NCBI RefSeq assembly: GCF_021347895.1
Contig: NC_067117.1
Coordinates: forward strand, 31,626,067 to 31,690,066
DNA from: Acanthochromis polyacanthus
Taxonomy: Eukaryota; Chordata; Actinopteri; Pomacentridae
Direction of reading: 5' to 3'
Length of the DNA: 64,000 nucleotides
Numbering within the stretch: the first letter of the stretch is position 1; the number at the start of each line of letters is the position of its first letter. Position numbers and translations under genes: made by a program. Below are positions 22,196-34,275 of the stretch, one piece after another. The notes under the pieces are model-generated. The model worked only from the letters and a program-made list of their open reading frames with translations. It was not told the origin of the DNA and made no database searches.

Positions 22196-22888
22196 TTACT
22201 TACAAGAAAACTTGCATCCAACGTTCAGCCATTCTGCATCATTATAAAACTTTTCGCTCCTTCTTCTTCTTTTAAATTTCCGGCAGGCTGGATGACTTGC
22301 GGCACATTGCTGCCTCTCACAGGTCAGGGTGAGAATGCAGAATTTAGACCATTCGTACATCCAAAGATGTAATCCTGTGGAGTCGATCAAGTGAAGGACT
22401 GCATTCACCGTCTTTGCCTGGTTCTCTCTGGGATTAAGGAGATTCCTCATTGTGATTGATTCCATTCCCTCGTGTGACAATTTGGCATATAACTGTGTTC
22501 TTTGTTCCTCAAACAGGCTGCACTCCATAAGCAGATGTTTCACAGTTTGCTGTTTCCTGCAGGCTCCACATAATTCGTCCTTATGTTTGCCGATTTTAGC
22601 CAAATCCCATGCCAGTCCACAGTGTCCAAGTCTTAGTCTTGTCATTAACACAGAATGTTTTCGCTCATGTCCAAGACAGTACTGGTCTGCCTTTACACTA
22701 CTTTGTATTGAGAAGTAATGCCGCCCTTTTTCCTCATTCTCCCACTGCTTCTGCCACTGAGCTGACATGGCATCCCTCATGATGGAGCGACATTCAGGCA
22801 TCCCGATGCCCACAGTCAATTCCACCTCCCTCCTCAATGCCCTTTTAGCCACCATATCTCCCATCTCATTACCCTCTACTTTCCTCAC
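22196..22888 (-). pseudogene. RNase H-type LINE, C-terminal ORF2 fragment
   Basis: This 230-residue frame begins VEGNEMGDMVAKRAL, the last catalytic motif (GNExxD) of an RNase H domain. It continues with a C-terminal region typical of RNase H-bearing LINEs (I/Nimb-like): RKHSVLMTRLRLGHCGLAWD, IGKHKDELCGACRKQQTVKH (a Cys/His motif), LLMECSLF, then HLIDSTGLHLW. The upstream reverse transcriptase and most of RNase H are missing. A Tc1 transposon begins 22 bp upstream at 22910, but I see no LINE continuation beyond it, so truncation probably preceded Tc1. The frame is long and intact for a fragment, which suggests a fairly young insertion. Confidence 0.75.
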
Positions 22889-22909
22889 TCCTCCTCCATT
22901 ACTCTCATT

Positions 22910-24514
22910 TACAGTGCCTTGTGAAAGTATTCGGCCCCCTTGAACTTTTCAACCTTTCGCCACATTTCAGGCTTCAAACATAAAGATATAAAATTTTAAT
23001 TTTTTGTCAAGAATCAACAACAAGTGGGACACAATCGTGAAGTGGAATGAAATTTATTGGATATTTTAAACTTTTTTAACAAATAAAAACCTGAAAAGTG
23101 GGGCGTGCAATATTATTCGGCCCCTTGCATTAATACTTTGTAGCGCCACCTTTTGCTGCAATTACAGCTGCAAGTCGCTTGGGGTATGTCTCTATCAGTT
23201 TTGTACATCGAGAGACTGAAATTCTTGCCCATTCTTCCTTGCAAAACAGCTCGAGCTCAGTGAGGTTGGATGGAGAGCGTTTGTGAACAGCAGTCTTCAG
23301 CTCTGCCCACAGATTCTCCATTGGATTCAGGTCTGGACTTTGACTTGGCCATTCTAACACCTGGATACGTTTATTTGTCAACCATTCCATTGTAGATTTG
23401 GCTTTATGTTTTGGAGTCCCAGTCTCAGGTCTTTTGCAGACTCCAACAGGTTTTCTTCCAGAATGCTCCTGTATTTGGCTCCATTCATCTTCCCATCAAT
23501 TTTAACCATCTTCCCTGTCCCTGCTGAAGAAAAGCAGGCCCAAACCATGAGGCTGCCACCACCATGTTTGACAGTGGGGATGGTGTGTTCAGAGTGATGA
23601 GCTGTGTTGCTTTTACGCCAAACATATCGTTTTGCACTGTGACCAAAAGGTTCCATTTTGGTTTCATCTGACCGGAGCACCTTCTTCCACATGTTTGGTG
23701 TGTCTCCCAGGTGGCTTGTGGCAAACTTCAAACCAGACTTTTTATGGATATCTTTGAGAAATGGCTTTCTTCTTGCCACTCTTCCATAAAGGCCAGATTT
23801 GTGCAGTGTACGACTGATTGTTGTCCTATGGACAGACTCTCCCACCTCAGCTGTAGATCTCTGCAGTTCATCCAGAGTGATCATGGGCCTCTTGGCTGCA
23901 TCTCTGATCAGTCTTCTCCTTGTTGGAGGTGAAAGTTTAGAGGGACGGCCGGGTCTTGGTAGATTTGCAGTGGTCTGATACTCCTTCCATTTCAATATGA
24001 TTGCTTGCACAGTGCTCCTTGAGATGTTTAAAGCTTGGGAAATCTTTTTGTATCCAAATCCGGCTTTAAACTTCTCCACAACAGTATCTGGGACCTGCCT
24101 GGTGTGTTCCTTGGTGTTCATGATGCTCTCTGCACTTTAAACAGAACCCTGAGACTATCACAGAGCAGGTGCATTTATACGGAGACTTGATTACACACAG
24201 GTGGATTCTATTTATCATCATCAGTCATTTAGGACAACATTGGATCATTCAGAGATCCTCACTGAACTTCTGGAGTGAGTTTGCTGCACTGAAAGTAAAG
24301 GGGCCGAATAATATTGCACACCCCACTTTTCAGTTTTTTATTTGTTAAAAAAGTATAAAATATCCAATAAATTTTATTCCACTTCACGATTGTGTCCCAC
24401 TTGTTGTTGATTCTTGACAAAAAATTTAAATTTTATATCTTTATGTTTGAGGCCTGAAATGTGGCGAAAGGTTGAAAAGTTCAAGGGGGCCGAATACTTT
24501 CACAAGGCACTGTA
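22910..24514 (-). mobile_element. Nearly complete Tc1-like transposon
   Basis: It is 1605 bp with about 215-bp terminal inverted repeats (22910 to about 23125, and about 24297 to 24514). Each begins TACAGTGCCTTGTGAAAG and shares the CAACAAGTGGGACACAAT block. It ends on TA at both sides, as expected for Tc1/mariner. It carries one transposase gene on the minus strand, now broken. The same terminus occurs at the very start of the window. Confidence 0.95.
23130..24121 (-). pseudogene. Tc1 transposase, inactivated by a deletion in the catalytic core
   Basis: Tc1 transposase is a DDE cut-and-paste enzyme of about 340 residues. The 247-residue N-terminal part (24121 to 23378) has the paired helix-turn-helix DNA-binding region (GYKKISQALNISRSTVQAII), the GRPSK hook, and the first catalytic Asp in RSDETKMEPFG. 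After AKDLRLG the frame breaks. In the next frame the sequence resumes with [11 protein letters not shown] and continues through [15 protein letters not shown] (the catalytic Glu) to AAKGGATKY, ending at 23130. The short stretch that normally holds the second catalytic Asp just before PKH is missing, and the reading frame shifts there. The copy therefore cannot be autonomous. Promoter or UTR features are not visible between the inverted repeats. Confidence 0.93.
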
Positions 24515-25717
24515 TATAGTGCAGGGGGCTTGTCTTCCAGTTTAAATTGGCCAATCAGGACACACCGATAAGGTGACACCTACTCAATGAACCCATAGAA
24601 GGGCTGCTTGGGAGGCACACCTCTGCTTTCAACACCAGGACAAGATGGCCTCTTCAAGAAAGAAATTCAGGTAATGAGGTAAGGCGCACAAGTAAACATG
24701 ATGTTAAAAAGTACAATTTGCTTTGTAGCCAGAAAAACAAAATAGTGTGTCTTTCACCTCTCCACATCAAAGGTCTGTGTGTGGTGTAGTAGGGACTTGT
24801 GCTTCCTAACATTCCCTATGGCAAAATGAGCCTCACATATTGTTAAATTTTAACATGTAGATTACACAGAAGCAACAGCCAGCATGTAACTTTGCACATA
24901 TAATGAATGAATATATGAGCAGCAGTTTTTGTGATCCTACTGTTGAGTCCACATCACCATTTGGACATATCAAAATAGCAATCTTGGCTTGCCACACTTG
25001 TCAGACATCAAATTCTACTGATGGTAGAGGCTTCAAAAGTTGGTGAAATGTCAACCAAAGACTGTGTATTTGTTGTAAGAGATATGATATGTCCGTATAT
25101 TCACACTCACAGGACCTTGTTGTGGCTCCAATGTCACCATTGCTTGATAATGCTGCACTCGGTTCCATTTTCAAGAGCTAATAACTCAAAGTCTGACCTC
25201 TGCTGGATCATTTGAATCTGCTGTGTACTATATTACCTGTGTACTTCAGAAATGTCATGGTTTTCAGAGTTTTTTTTCCTAGTTATTGTTCGTCTAAAAT
25301 ACCTTCCAGTGTAAGAAGATTTTAAAGAAGGTAAAAATACAAAAATTCCCAGGTCTGATAACATGAAATCCTCAATAGTCAGTCAAAATATTTCAGAGCT
25401 CAAAAAAAAAAAGGAAAAAAAAAGTAAACCCTGAACATAATCTGTGGTGTAACAGATTCCATGGATTCTATCTAAATGGACAAAGACTGACAGGAGTGTG
25501 AAGTTTCAACTGATCAGATCCCAGTGTACAGTAAAGAACGAGTTAAAAACATCCAAATATGACTCCCAGGTTGTGCTGTAAGTACACAAAAAACTGCTGC
25601 TCATATTGGATTTCACAAAGGCAGGTGTTGTGAATCTGCCAGCTGATTTTCACACAAGTAGAAGTAAAATTAATTGTGGGGGAAAAATGCTCTTCTATAA
25701 GTAGGTCTGTTAAAATG
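24515..25717. other. No recognised feature
   Basis: A short exon-like segment (ATG at 24644 in ACAAGATGGCC, then a possible donor CAGGTAATG) lies near 24640-24680, but nothing supports a gene. Otherwise AT-rich DNA. Confidence 0.3.
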
Positions 25718-26112
25718 TACAGCCATGGCCATAAGTTTGGACACAAGTACCATGACGCTTGTGAATCTTAGAAAATACCACAAAATACTGAAGTGTTTGG
25801 GTGATAATACACAACTTCTGAGAACTATATTAAGTTTCATATTTTAAAAAAAACGTCAAAAGAGTTTGGTGTCATTTTGTTATTCTTACCAAATTCGGTT
25901 GTGAAAGTACTGCATTTTTTTTTGTTATTTTCTTCTAATATGTTTTGGGAACAAAGTTGTTCCAATTGTTGGAATTTATTGATAATATTATATCCCTTGT
26001 TGATTTGTTGACTAATTAAACTGGTGCTGTCAAAAAATATTAGTTATGTTCTGTAATAGACATCACAACAGACATAAGTCATGCTGTGTCCAAACTTATG
26101 GCCATGGCTGTA
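25718..26112 (+). mobile_element. Tc1/mariner-type MITE (TACAGCCATGG family), copy 1
   Basis: The terminal inverted repeats are TACAGCCATGGCCATAAG and its complement, with TA at each end. It is 395 bp and non-coding. A second copy, in the opposite orientation, is at 42186-42579. Confidence 0.85.
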
Positions 26113-26204
26113 TGGTGTAGCCAATGTTAATCCATCCAATGTGTTGATCATAATTTTAGCCTGTAGTGGCTCAAAAGGGGTGGGAGTCTCTTCCAGCTGA
26201 CAAG

Positions 26205-26945
26205 GTGGAAGCCACATTTTCATGCATTTACTGTAGATATCTTGGGACGATAATTGACAACAGACTGTCCTTTGAGCATCAGGTTGATGCTGTGTGCAAG
26301 AAAGCCAACCAGTGCTTGTATTTCCTTCGGAAGCTCAGGAATATAAAGATCGAAACTAAGTTTATGTATATGTTTTACTTATGTTTTATCGAACCTGTCC
26401 TGACATTTGCTTTTATCTGCTGGTTTGGCTCAGTCAACCTTAAAAACAGAAACAGACTCCAAGGCATAGTCAAAATGCGCAGCAAAATTGTTGGCACTCC
26501 ACTGACAGATATTTCTGTCCTATATAAAACTAGATCTCTAAAAAAAAAAGCAAAATTTGTCCTGTTTGACCCTAGCCACTCTCTTGCTTCTGAATTCAGG
26601 GTGCTTCCATCCAGATGTAGGTTTCAAGTGCCTAGATGTAGGACAGACAGATTCAAAAAAATCATGGGTCCCATTGGCCATTGGCCTTCTTAATAATGAA
26701 TGGTTTTTAACACCTTTATAATGCACTTTGCATTGTGGTCATTTTAACTTTCCTTGGGTTTTATCTTTATCTCTGTATCTTATTGCATTTTAATTGATTA
26801 CTGTTATTGTTGTTGTTCCTGTTGTGTATTTTACTGTTGCGTATTGCATTTTATTGTGCTGGATTGTTTGTTGTTTTTGCTGCTGGCTGCACCAAAAATT
26901 GCCCTGCGGGGACTATAAAGATTTCATGACTCTTGACTTGACTTG
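26205..26945 (+). pseudogene. CR1/Rex1-like LINE, C-terminal fragment with (TTGAC)n tail
   Basis: The frame within 26166-26693 reads YLGTIIDNRLSFEHQVDAVC, then YFLRKLRNIKIETKFMYMFY, then FICWFGSVNLKNRNRLQGIV, RSKIVGT, DPSHSLASEFRVLPS and RTDRFKKIMGPI. This is the region just after the reverse transcriptase in CR1-group fish LINEs. The 3' UTR ends with TTGCCCTGCGGGGACTATAA and a (TTGAC)n repeat. No catalytic motif is retained, and the last residues are frameshifted. The precise clade (CR1 or Rex1) is uncertain. Confidence 0.75.
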
Positions 26946-26946
26946 A

Positions 26947-27061
26947 CTAGAGGTACAGATGAACATTTCCACCATCACTCCTGTGTTCTAATGCTACATT
27001 GCGTTAGCTAATGGTGCTGAAAAGCTGATTGTCTGGGTGACCCCAAACTTTTCAAATAGTA
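26947..27061 (-). mobile_element. TACACTACC-family MITE, copy 8, fragment
   Basis: About 115 bp, with the central GTGTTCTAATGCTACATTG block and a decayed right end (CCCCAAACTTTTCAAATAGTA). It directly follows the LINE tail. Confidence 0.75.
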
Positions 27062-28224
27062 CTTTTTCTTAATTGATAATATGCATCTTGTGTATTTTTC
27101 CTCCCTACAAAGCTCAAATAACAAACCTGCAAAACCTAATCTGTAAACACCAAATGCACCATATTAATATTGCATTTTGTCACCCATCACTTTAAAATAA
27201 ACTGAGCCTTAAAATATTGGATCCACGCCACATTTGCAAGTCATTTATAAAGCGAACACTCTGACCACTTGAATGTGATTTTCTTTCTTCTCCTTCTCTC
27301 TGTTGCTTCCCGTGTGACTCATGTGATGTGACATGTTTTGACAGGAGCAGAGAACAGATATGTCACACATCACCTTGGAACAGCTGGAGATGAATTTCTG
27401 TCCTTGTGACTCATCCCTGCTGAGGCGAAAATTGTTTTGCAGTCGCCTCAAAAATACCCACACTGTGCATCAGCCAGGGAAGAATTAAAGTCCTCAGGTA
27501 AAATGTTTGTTATCGCAGCGGTGCAGTTCTGGGCTTCCTTCTGTGATGCGCCGAACATGTTCTATTCTGTGAAGTACTTGAGAGCTGCTAAGTGCGCGTG
27601 TTGGTTTGGTTGTAGAACTAAAGCAGGACGTGTACTTTGTGTTTTTGTTTTTTTGTTGTTTTTTTTTGTAGTCAGGATGCAGAGCACAGTGCTTCAGGTG
27701 TGAATACTTTTACTTAGCTTAAATACAAGGCCATGGCTTTACATTTCTGAGCACTATGCATCCTATACAAGTGCTAAAATGGAAATTAGATAGATGTTTG
27801 GCTTCGTGTTGGGTGGTTGGTTAAAATTTAACCTGCAACTGCAGATTTGTTTGCAGAGGTGTTTGGCACTGTTTGAAAATGAGTCCACTGGTGTCAGATC
27901 AATGTTTCCTGTTCACAGAGTATTCATATTGACCACTAAATCTATGTATTTTCTATTTTTTTCTCCATTTAAAATGGGTAAAGTCTTGTTTAATTGCATC
28001 GTTCTCTGTCTCACAAACACATTGTCACATTCGGAGAACAGCTTCTCCTCTCCATCCACCCTCTGAATCAATGCACAGGAGAAACCGTACTTCAGTTTTT
28101 TGTTTTGTTTTTCTTCACAGAACAGAATCAATCAACAATTCACAAACGGTTACAGTCATGAACATCTCTGCAGAAAGTTGTCCAAGTCCGATGCATCCAA
28201 GTTAACTGTGATTAGCTGGTTCTG
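27062..28224. other. No recognised feature
   Basis: Frames at 27437-27703, 27794-28066 and on the minus strand at 27245-27463 have no family resemblance. The sequence is AT-rich without repeat boundaries. Confidence 0.4.
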
Positions 28225-28300
28225 AATCAGAAATCTTTATTGCCATTGTAGTACAAGATTTGCTGTGCGACACCTTAAAAAAACACCCATACAAGCACTT
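28225..28300 (-). repeat. Possible LINE 3' terminus
   Basis: Read on the minus strand this is TACAATGGCAATAAAGATTT followed by CTGATTCAGAA, resembling the 3' ends of CR1-group fish LINEs (ACAATGACAATAAAG). Upstream minus-strand sequence (to about 28560) could be its 3' UTR, but no protein homology is seen. Confidence 0.4.
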
Positions 28301-28591
28301 ATTCACACATATATTCAATAAATAATAAAGTATAAAAAACCTTATAAGAGCATTGGCACTGTATTGGCTATTGTAATACTCCAGTACCGTTATCCACACA
28401 GCGCTGCTAATCTCAGAGATTTCAAGCATGTAAGGTATCGCGTTATCTCTTCGTGAATGCTTGTTTTTACAGGAAGTGACTTCATTGCGGCATTGATTAG
28501 TAGCAAATAATTTTGCAGTGAGGAGGAGAAGTGAGAGGAGAGAGACACATTGCATGAACATGGGTTTATTTACTTATCCGGGGCAGCGAAC

Positions 28592-29225
28592 AACTAGAAA
28601 AGCACTCAGAGAGCCCAGTGCTCCACCAAGGCTGTTCATTCCCCCATATGGCATTGTCAGAAATGCAGCATTTGTTTATTAGTTAATGATGATCAGAAAT
28701 CACAGCAACATAGAATGTGGTCATTTAATATAGATATACTCACAAACAAAATAACCTTTCGCTGAGCACAGGCATGTGTTATTCTTGTGTACGTTAGGTA
28801 TGGATATCGAATCACGAGATCTAAATATGTAGCGGGTGACCAGAATGGATAGGACTCAGAAACACCCCCACAATTTAATTGCTCCTTGTATAATTTCCGA
28901 CAGATAAGTCCTAATAAGTCTGCAGTGGTGAATTTGTAGTAGGATCACAATCATGTGATCATCAGCAGGCAGCGGATGTAGTGTTCACTTGTTGTCATGG
29001 TTACAGTGACGCTGTGCCGCTATCTCACAATGATACAAAAATCTTTAACAAATCTGTGGATCCAGACTATAAGCTGCATCACTGCCAATATCTAACCACT
29101 TGGTCGTTGTGTCATTTCTGACCTTCCCTGAAAATTTCATCCAAATCCATCAGTCTGTTTTTGAGTAATGTTGCAAACAGACAGACCAACGCCAATCATC
29201 ACATAACACCGCCGCATTCCTTGAT
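28592..29225 (+). repeat. AACTAGAAAAGCACTC repeat family, longest copy
   Basis: It starts AACTAGAAAAGCACTCAGAG and runs to GACAGACCAACGCC near 29190. The first 210 bp recur inverted at 53672-53901. The last about 130 bp recur inverted at 52393-52535, and the first about 25 bp recur at 33806-33828. The complement of the far end has TGGATTTGGATGAAATTTTC, a phrase common in a family of fish repeats. I cannot assign a superfamily. Confidence 0.65.
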
Positions 29226-29352
29226 GGAGCAATTAACTGTTACACTGGATTTTAAATGTATTCACACACTTTTTGGCTGGTTACAGAAACTTTATCGCCT
29301 CTATCAGCATGCACTTGACAGTCCCTACAGCTACACTATGTTTTTATTCCTA

Positions 29353-29397
29353 CAAAAATAGGAACAAAAACATTATTTTTGGATTATATTACTGATA
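29353..29397. repeat. Flank shared with the MITE copy at 6030
   Basis: CAAAAATAGGAACAAAAACA...ATTACTGATATA matches 5981-6029, in the same position and orientation relative to a MITE copy. Confidence 0.7.
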
Positions 29398-29762
29398 TAG
29401 TTTACTGTTCAAAAGTTTAGGACACACAGACAACTTCATGCTTTTCATGAAAACTCACACTTTCATCCATGTGCTAACATAATTCCACAAGGGTTTTCTA
29501 ATCATCAATGAGCCTTTCAACACCATTAGCTAACACAATGTAGCATTAGAACACAGGAGTGATGGTTGCTGGAAATGTTCCTCTGTACCCCTATGGAGAT
29601 ATTCCATTAAAAATCAGCCATTTCCAGCTAGAACAGTCATTTACATCATTAACAATATCTATACTGTATTTGTGAGTAATTTAATGTTCATTGATGAAAA
29701 CTATTTTTCTTTATAAAAATAAGGACATTTCTAAATGACCCCAAAGTTTTGAACGGTAGTGT
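29398..29762 (+). mobile_element. TACACTACC-family MITE, copy 9, full length
   Basis: The left end is diverged (TAGTTTACTGTTCAAAAG). The right end is GAACGGTAGTGTA. All internal blocks are present. Confidence 0.85.
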
Positions 29763-30555
29763 AAATGCTATTGAGATACTTCTCGTGTACAGGGAACACT
29801 TTACAAGTCAATTATGTTACAGAGTTGATTTCTCAAAGGAAGAAGTTCAGTAAATCAGCAAAATGCACTAAAATCAGCTCAAAAAAAGCAATTAATCGTG
29901 ATTGGATTCAGACTACAGCTGATATATTTTTTAAACCTTGTAAAAAAAATCCTGAAACCACGACGTTCTCACTGAAAACACACTCCAAACATTTGTCTTG
30001 GAGCCTCGGAGGCAGAGCAGACTCCTCGATCCATTCAGAAATCTGATCTCCATTCGTCTATGGGGAACAGCCACACGAGGAACTATTAAGAAGTTTATGT
30101 AAAACTCCTCTGACTTTTAGGTCAGCCTCGCAGCCGCATTGTCATGTCGTGGAATCGATTAGATGAATGTGACTGCAGCCTGCCAACACACATGCACACA
30201 AACATGAGCGTAACTGATCTGCACTCGGCCACAGCTGGAGGCTGAGACAGCATCCTGCAGACAGTGGAAAAGAATCCGTGTGGTGAAAAAATGGGAGTTG
30301 TGGTATGAAGATTAAAGAGCCATATTTCTCTTTCTGAAAGTTTTTGCTTATGTAACAGAGAATAATAGTCTGTTTCTCAAGAGATCATTACTGAAGATAC
30401 CAGAGGCAGGTTGAAATCCTACATTTTGTGTTTATTTTCTTTCCTTTTTGATCATGGATTCTGCTTTTAAAGCTTCCTTTTTCTAGTTTACTGCTGGTTT
30501 TCTGTCTTGGGATCACTTGACTGTTTTCTCTCCTCTCTTCCCATCTTTCTTCCAA
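29763..30555. other. No recognised feature
   Basis: The 93-residue frame at 29765-30046 begins right at the MITE end and has no recognisable domain. Confidence 0.35.
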
Positions 30556-31118
30556 AATAGTTGGGTTTCCATTACAGTTTTTCGCAAAATAAAAGCGATA
30601 TTTCTAAAATTTCAACAAAGTATATTTGCGCTTTGAACGTGTTTCCATTGAAGGCTGTTCTGGGCAGAAGCATCGTAACTCTCGTAAAATATCATCCTGC
30701 GAGATTTCGATGTCGAACCCTTTCTCCCTCATTTCCGCTTCTATCTCCTTATAACACTCTGCATTCCTCTGCTGTTTGCTGTCTAGTATGGCAGTGATGT
30801 TTTTCTCAAGAATAATGGCAAGAAAAGCCTCGGTCTCCTCTTCTGTCCACACGTACCACGCCATGTTTACTCCGAGAGAACTGTTATGTGACCAGGTACG
30901 TCACATCCGGTGACGTATAATTGCGGAAAAAGTGTTTCCATTGCGCTTTTGCGATATTTTTCAATATCGAAACGTCTGAAAAACCACCTCATGAGAGCGT
31001 AAAAACTTTTTTAGCGATATTTTAGTCCTTTTTTGAAATTCAGGTGTTTCCATTACCAGTTTTTTATTGCGCTATTCACATTTTGCGCATATCTAAGGGT
31101 AATGGAAACGCAGCTATT
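30556..31118 (-). mobile_element. DNA transposon remnant with Myb/SANT-like gene
   Basis: It is about 560 bp with imperfect 20-bp inverted ends, AATAGTTGGGTTTCCATTAC and GTAATGGAAACGCAGCTATT. Extra copies of GTGTTTCCATT occur inside at about 30640, 30930 and 31045, probable subterminal binding sites. It carries a minus-strand Myb/SANT-like frame, which points to the PIF/Harbinger group, whose second protein is of this type. The target-site duplication is not clear, so a related superfamily remains possible. Confidence 0.6.
30604..30864 (-). pseudogene. Myb/SANT-like (trihelix) protein, N-terminal fragment
   Basis: This 86-residue frame begins MAWYVWTEEETEAFLAIILE and continues KQQRNAECYKEIEAEMREKG. 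That is the tryptophan-anchored first helix and the second helix of a trihelix-type Myb/SANT domain, found in PIF/Harbinger accessory proteins and in host MSANTD proteins. The third helix, with its expected C-x-x-K-x-K-N-L-K-like pattern, appears only as a distorted CPEQPSMETRSKRKY, so the fold is probably incomplete. No nuclease gene accompanies it. In the family this protein helps bring the transposase to the ends; here it is a relic. Confidence 0.65.
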
Positions 31119-31560
31119 ATCTCCCTTTCTCTGTCCATCTGTCCGTCTGGCACTTTGAGGACAACACCAACAGGTGTAAGGCGACCTTGAGGTGACCTGC
31201 TCTGGTTTCTGATTGCAAAGCTCGATCTCATTAAGCACCAGGATACACAAACAGACAAACAAACAAAGCCATCCCAGCATATTAGATTTTGACACTGAGG
31301 TTTCCTCAAATCACCTCATCATGAAGCGCTCTGCTCTCACTTGGTGCTCGTTCCTTCTTCTATATTTTAGTCCAGATACTGCCCAGAATATGGACAGCAT
31401 CAAAAATGTCTCAAATATGACGATACAATAAGAAGCAAATCTGTCTATCATGGTCCACAACGATCACTGGGAAACAAAAAAATGAAGTCTGTAACATTAA
31501 ATGTCACACTTTGGTTTCATTGCTATTTCATTCAGGTTTACAAGTATGAAGTCCTAATAT
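31119..31560. other. No recognised feature
   Basis: Only short frames without resemblance (for example 31053-31309 on the minus strand). Confidence 0.35.
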
Positions 31561-31912
31561 GCACACAACTGTTCAAAAGTTTGGGGTCACTTAGAAAAAA
31601 AGTTTTTTTCTATGAAGATAACATTAAATTAATCAGAAATCCAGTCTAGACATTGTTAATGATGTAAATGACTATTCTAGCTGGAAACAGCTGATTTTTA
31701 ATGGAATATCTCCATAGAGGTACAGAGGAACATTTCCAGCAACCGTCACTCCTGTGTTCTAATGCTACATTGTGTTAGCTAATGGTGTTGAAAGGCTAAC
31801 TGATGATTAGAAAACCTTTGTGCAATTATGTTAGCACATGAATAAAAGTGTGAGTTTTCATGGAAAACATGAAATTGTCTGGATGACTGCAAACTTTTGA
31901 CTGGTAGTGTAT
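31561..31912 (-). mobile_element. TACACTACC-family MITE, copy 10
   Basis: The left end CACACAACTGTTCAAAAG and right end CTGGTAGTGTA flank a nearly full set of internal blocks, with a small deletion near 31600. Confidence 0.85.
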
Positions 31913-33398
31913 GTCAGAACCATCCCTCTTTCATGGTGCATGTTATAAAATGAAAATATTGTTTCTGGTCAGATAAAATGCCACCAAGGATTATTTAAGC
32001 TTGATAGGTATTTCCTGTTCTTTCTGTGGATGTTTGGTGACGGTCAATCATTAATGCCAAAGTTAACGTCAAAATGCAAACCGCTGGAACAGTTCTTAAT
32101 GCTTCTTGGTGCTTTTAGAGCTTCTTTGCTAATCTTTTGGTTGTCACTATGCAGATCAAACGGACAAAATAAGTAAAACAAAACAAACGGTGGGGGTAAT
32201 TATCAAAATAACCCATTTATTTGTTTTATGGCTGCAGGTGGACATTATTAAAATAAAGGAATCATTTTACTGATTATTTCAGCAATTAATCAAATTCGAT
32301 ATTTGACTTATTTTCTCTTTTTTTATTTTTGCTTTATTAAAAATATAAATATAAAGGAGTAAATAAGTCAAAGAAAATTGTAATTTTATTTTATTTCTTT
32401 GCTTTGTTTGCTTTTACAATAGGTTTTACAGTCTATTAAAATTTATTTTAAAACACATTACTGTCTTTTCATTTGTGCTATACTCATCTGTCAGCTGTTA
32501 GAATAGCCATCAGTACAGGTTTATAGAAAATTCTTGAATCTGAAAACTCGAATCAAAGTCTACCGAGAGCAAGAAAGAGCTTAATTCTAGTCTTTTAGGG
32601 CATTAAATGGTGAAAGAAAATACATTTTGTATCCTTAAGGTGACATTAAACCAAAAGAAACCCGATATGGTTTGCCCACATGTACAGCATGCACAGATAC
32701 AATTGCCAACTATCATGGAGCAAAATAATATTCTTCTTTCAGACCAAATCTTACATCACCAGCCTGACTTCCCACTTGACAGCGTATCTCCAACACACAT
32801 ACAGCTCCCTCAATGTCAGGTCACTGTGCTCCGAGTTTCCTTGAACCTGCGATGCCACAGAGCCTGTTAACATTATGTCATTATCTGACAATGTAGCCAC
32901 TATTTATACAGTAAAATAAATATGTCCCTAAATACCACAGCTACCATGAAGGGAGGACCCTCAAGGCAGCATGAGTCAAGAACAGCTTGCATATTGCGAT
33001 AATGATCAGCAACAAAAGGAATCCAAACCACAGAGGAACAAAATGTTTAGCAAGGTATGGTTGCTCAAGCTCAAGTTGACTCTTAGATGCAAATGTGACA
33101 TTTAGCACATAAAGGTCAGAAAGTTATCATGCAAATATATTTAATGGTATTACATGTTTCTGCTCCAGCGCACAGGCCTGCTTTGTAAAAAACATATGAG
33201 GAAATAATGTAGCTACAAGTTTGTTTACATACGTGCATGTGTGGAACAATGTAAAGCAGGGGCGTCATTTTAGTTCAGGGGCCCGATTTACTGCCTAATT
33301 TGATCTCAAGTGGGCCAGACCAATAAAATCATGCCATAATAATCTATAAATAACAACAACTCCAAATCTTTCCCCTTTGTTTTAGCACAAAAAAGTAC
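31913..33398. other. No recognised feature
   Basis: Very AT-rich between 32260 and 32460. The 87-residue frame at 32607-32870 shows no domain. No repeat termini are seen. Confidence 0.4.
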
Positions 33399-33760
33399 AT
33401 TACTGTTCAGAAGTTTGGGGTCACTTAGAAATGTCCTTATTTTTGGAAGACTTTTTTTCAAAAAAGATCACATAAGATGAATCATAAATACAGTCCAGAC
33501 ATTGTTAATGTGTTTAGTGACTATTCTAGCTGGAAATGGCTGATTTTTAATGGAATATCTCCATAGGGGTACAGAGGAACATTTCCAGCAACCATCACTC
33601 CTGTGTTCTAATCCTACACTGTGTTAGCTAATGGTGCTGAAAGGCTCATTGATGATTAGAAAACCCTTAAGCAGTTATGTTAGCACACGACTAAAAGTGC
33701 GAGTTTTTGTGGAAAACATGAAAGTGCCTGGGTGATCAAAAACTTTTGACTGATTGTGTA
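33399..33760 (-). mobile_element. TACACTACC-family MITE, copy 11
   Basis: It runs from ATTACTGTTCAGAAGTTTGG to TGACTGATTGTGTA; both ends are decayed but the interior is complete. Confidence 0.82.
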
Positions 33761-33805
33761 CATTCTGAAAATATTTACTGAACTGTCCTTTTATAAAACA
33801 TTATG

Positions 33806-33848
33806 AACTAGAAAAGCACTCGGAGAGCGCATACCTCCGCCATGCCGT
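33806..33848 (+). repeat. AACTAGAAAAGCACTC repeat family, short 5' copy
   Basis: AACTAGAAAAGCACTCGGAG and a following CGCCATGCC lead straight into the microsatellite-flanked fold-back. Confidence 0.6.
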
Positions 33849-33851
33849 TTG

Positions 33852-34275
<424 letters not shown>

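Noticed and set aside
24640..24680. Short first-exon-like sequence, ATG followed by a GTAATG donor
   Set aside because: Nine codons are too little evidence, and no second exon could be identified.
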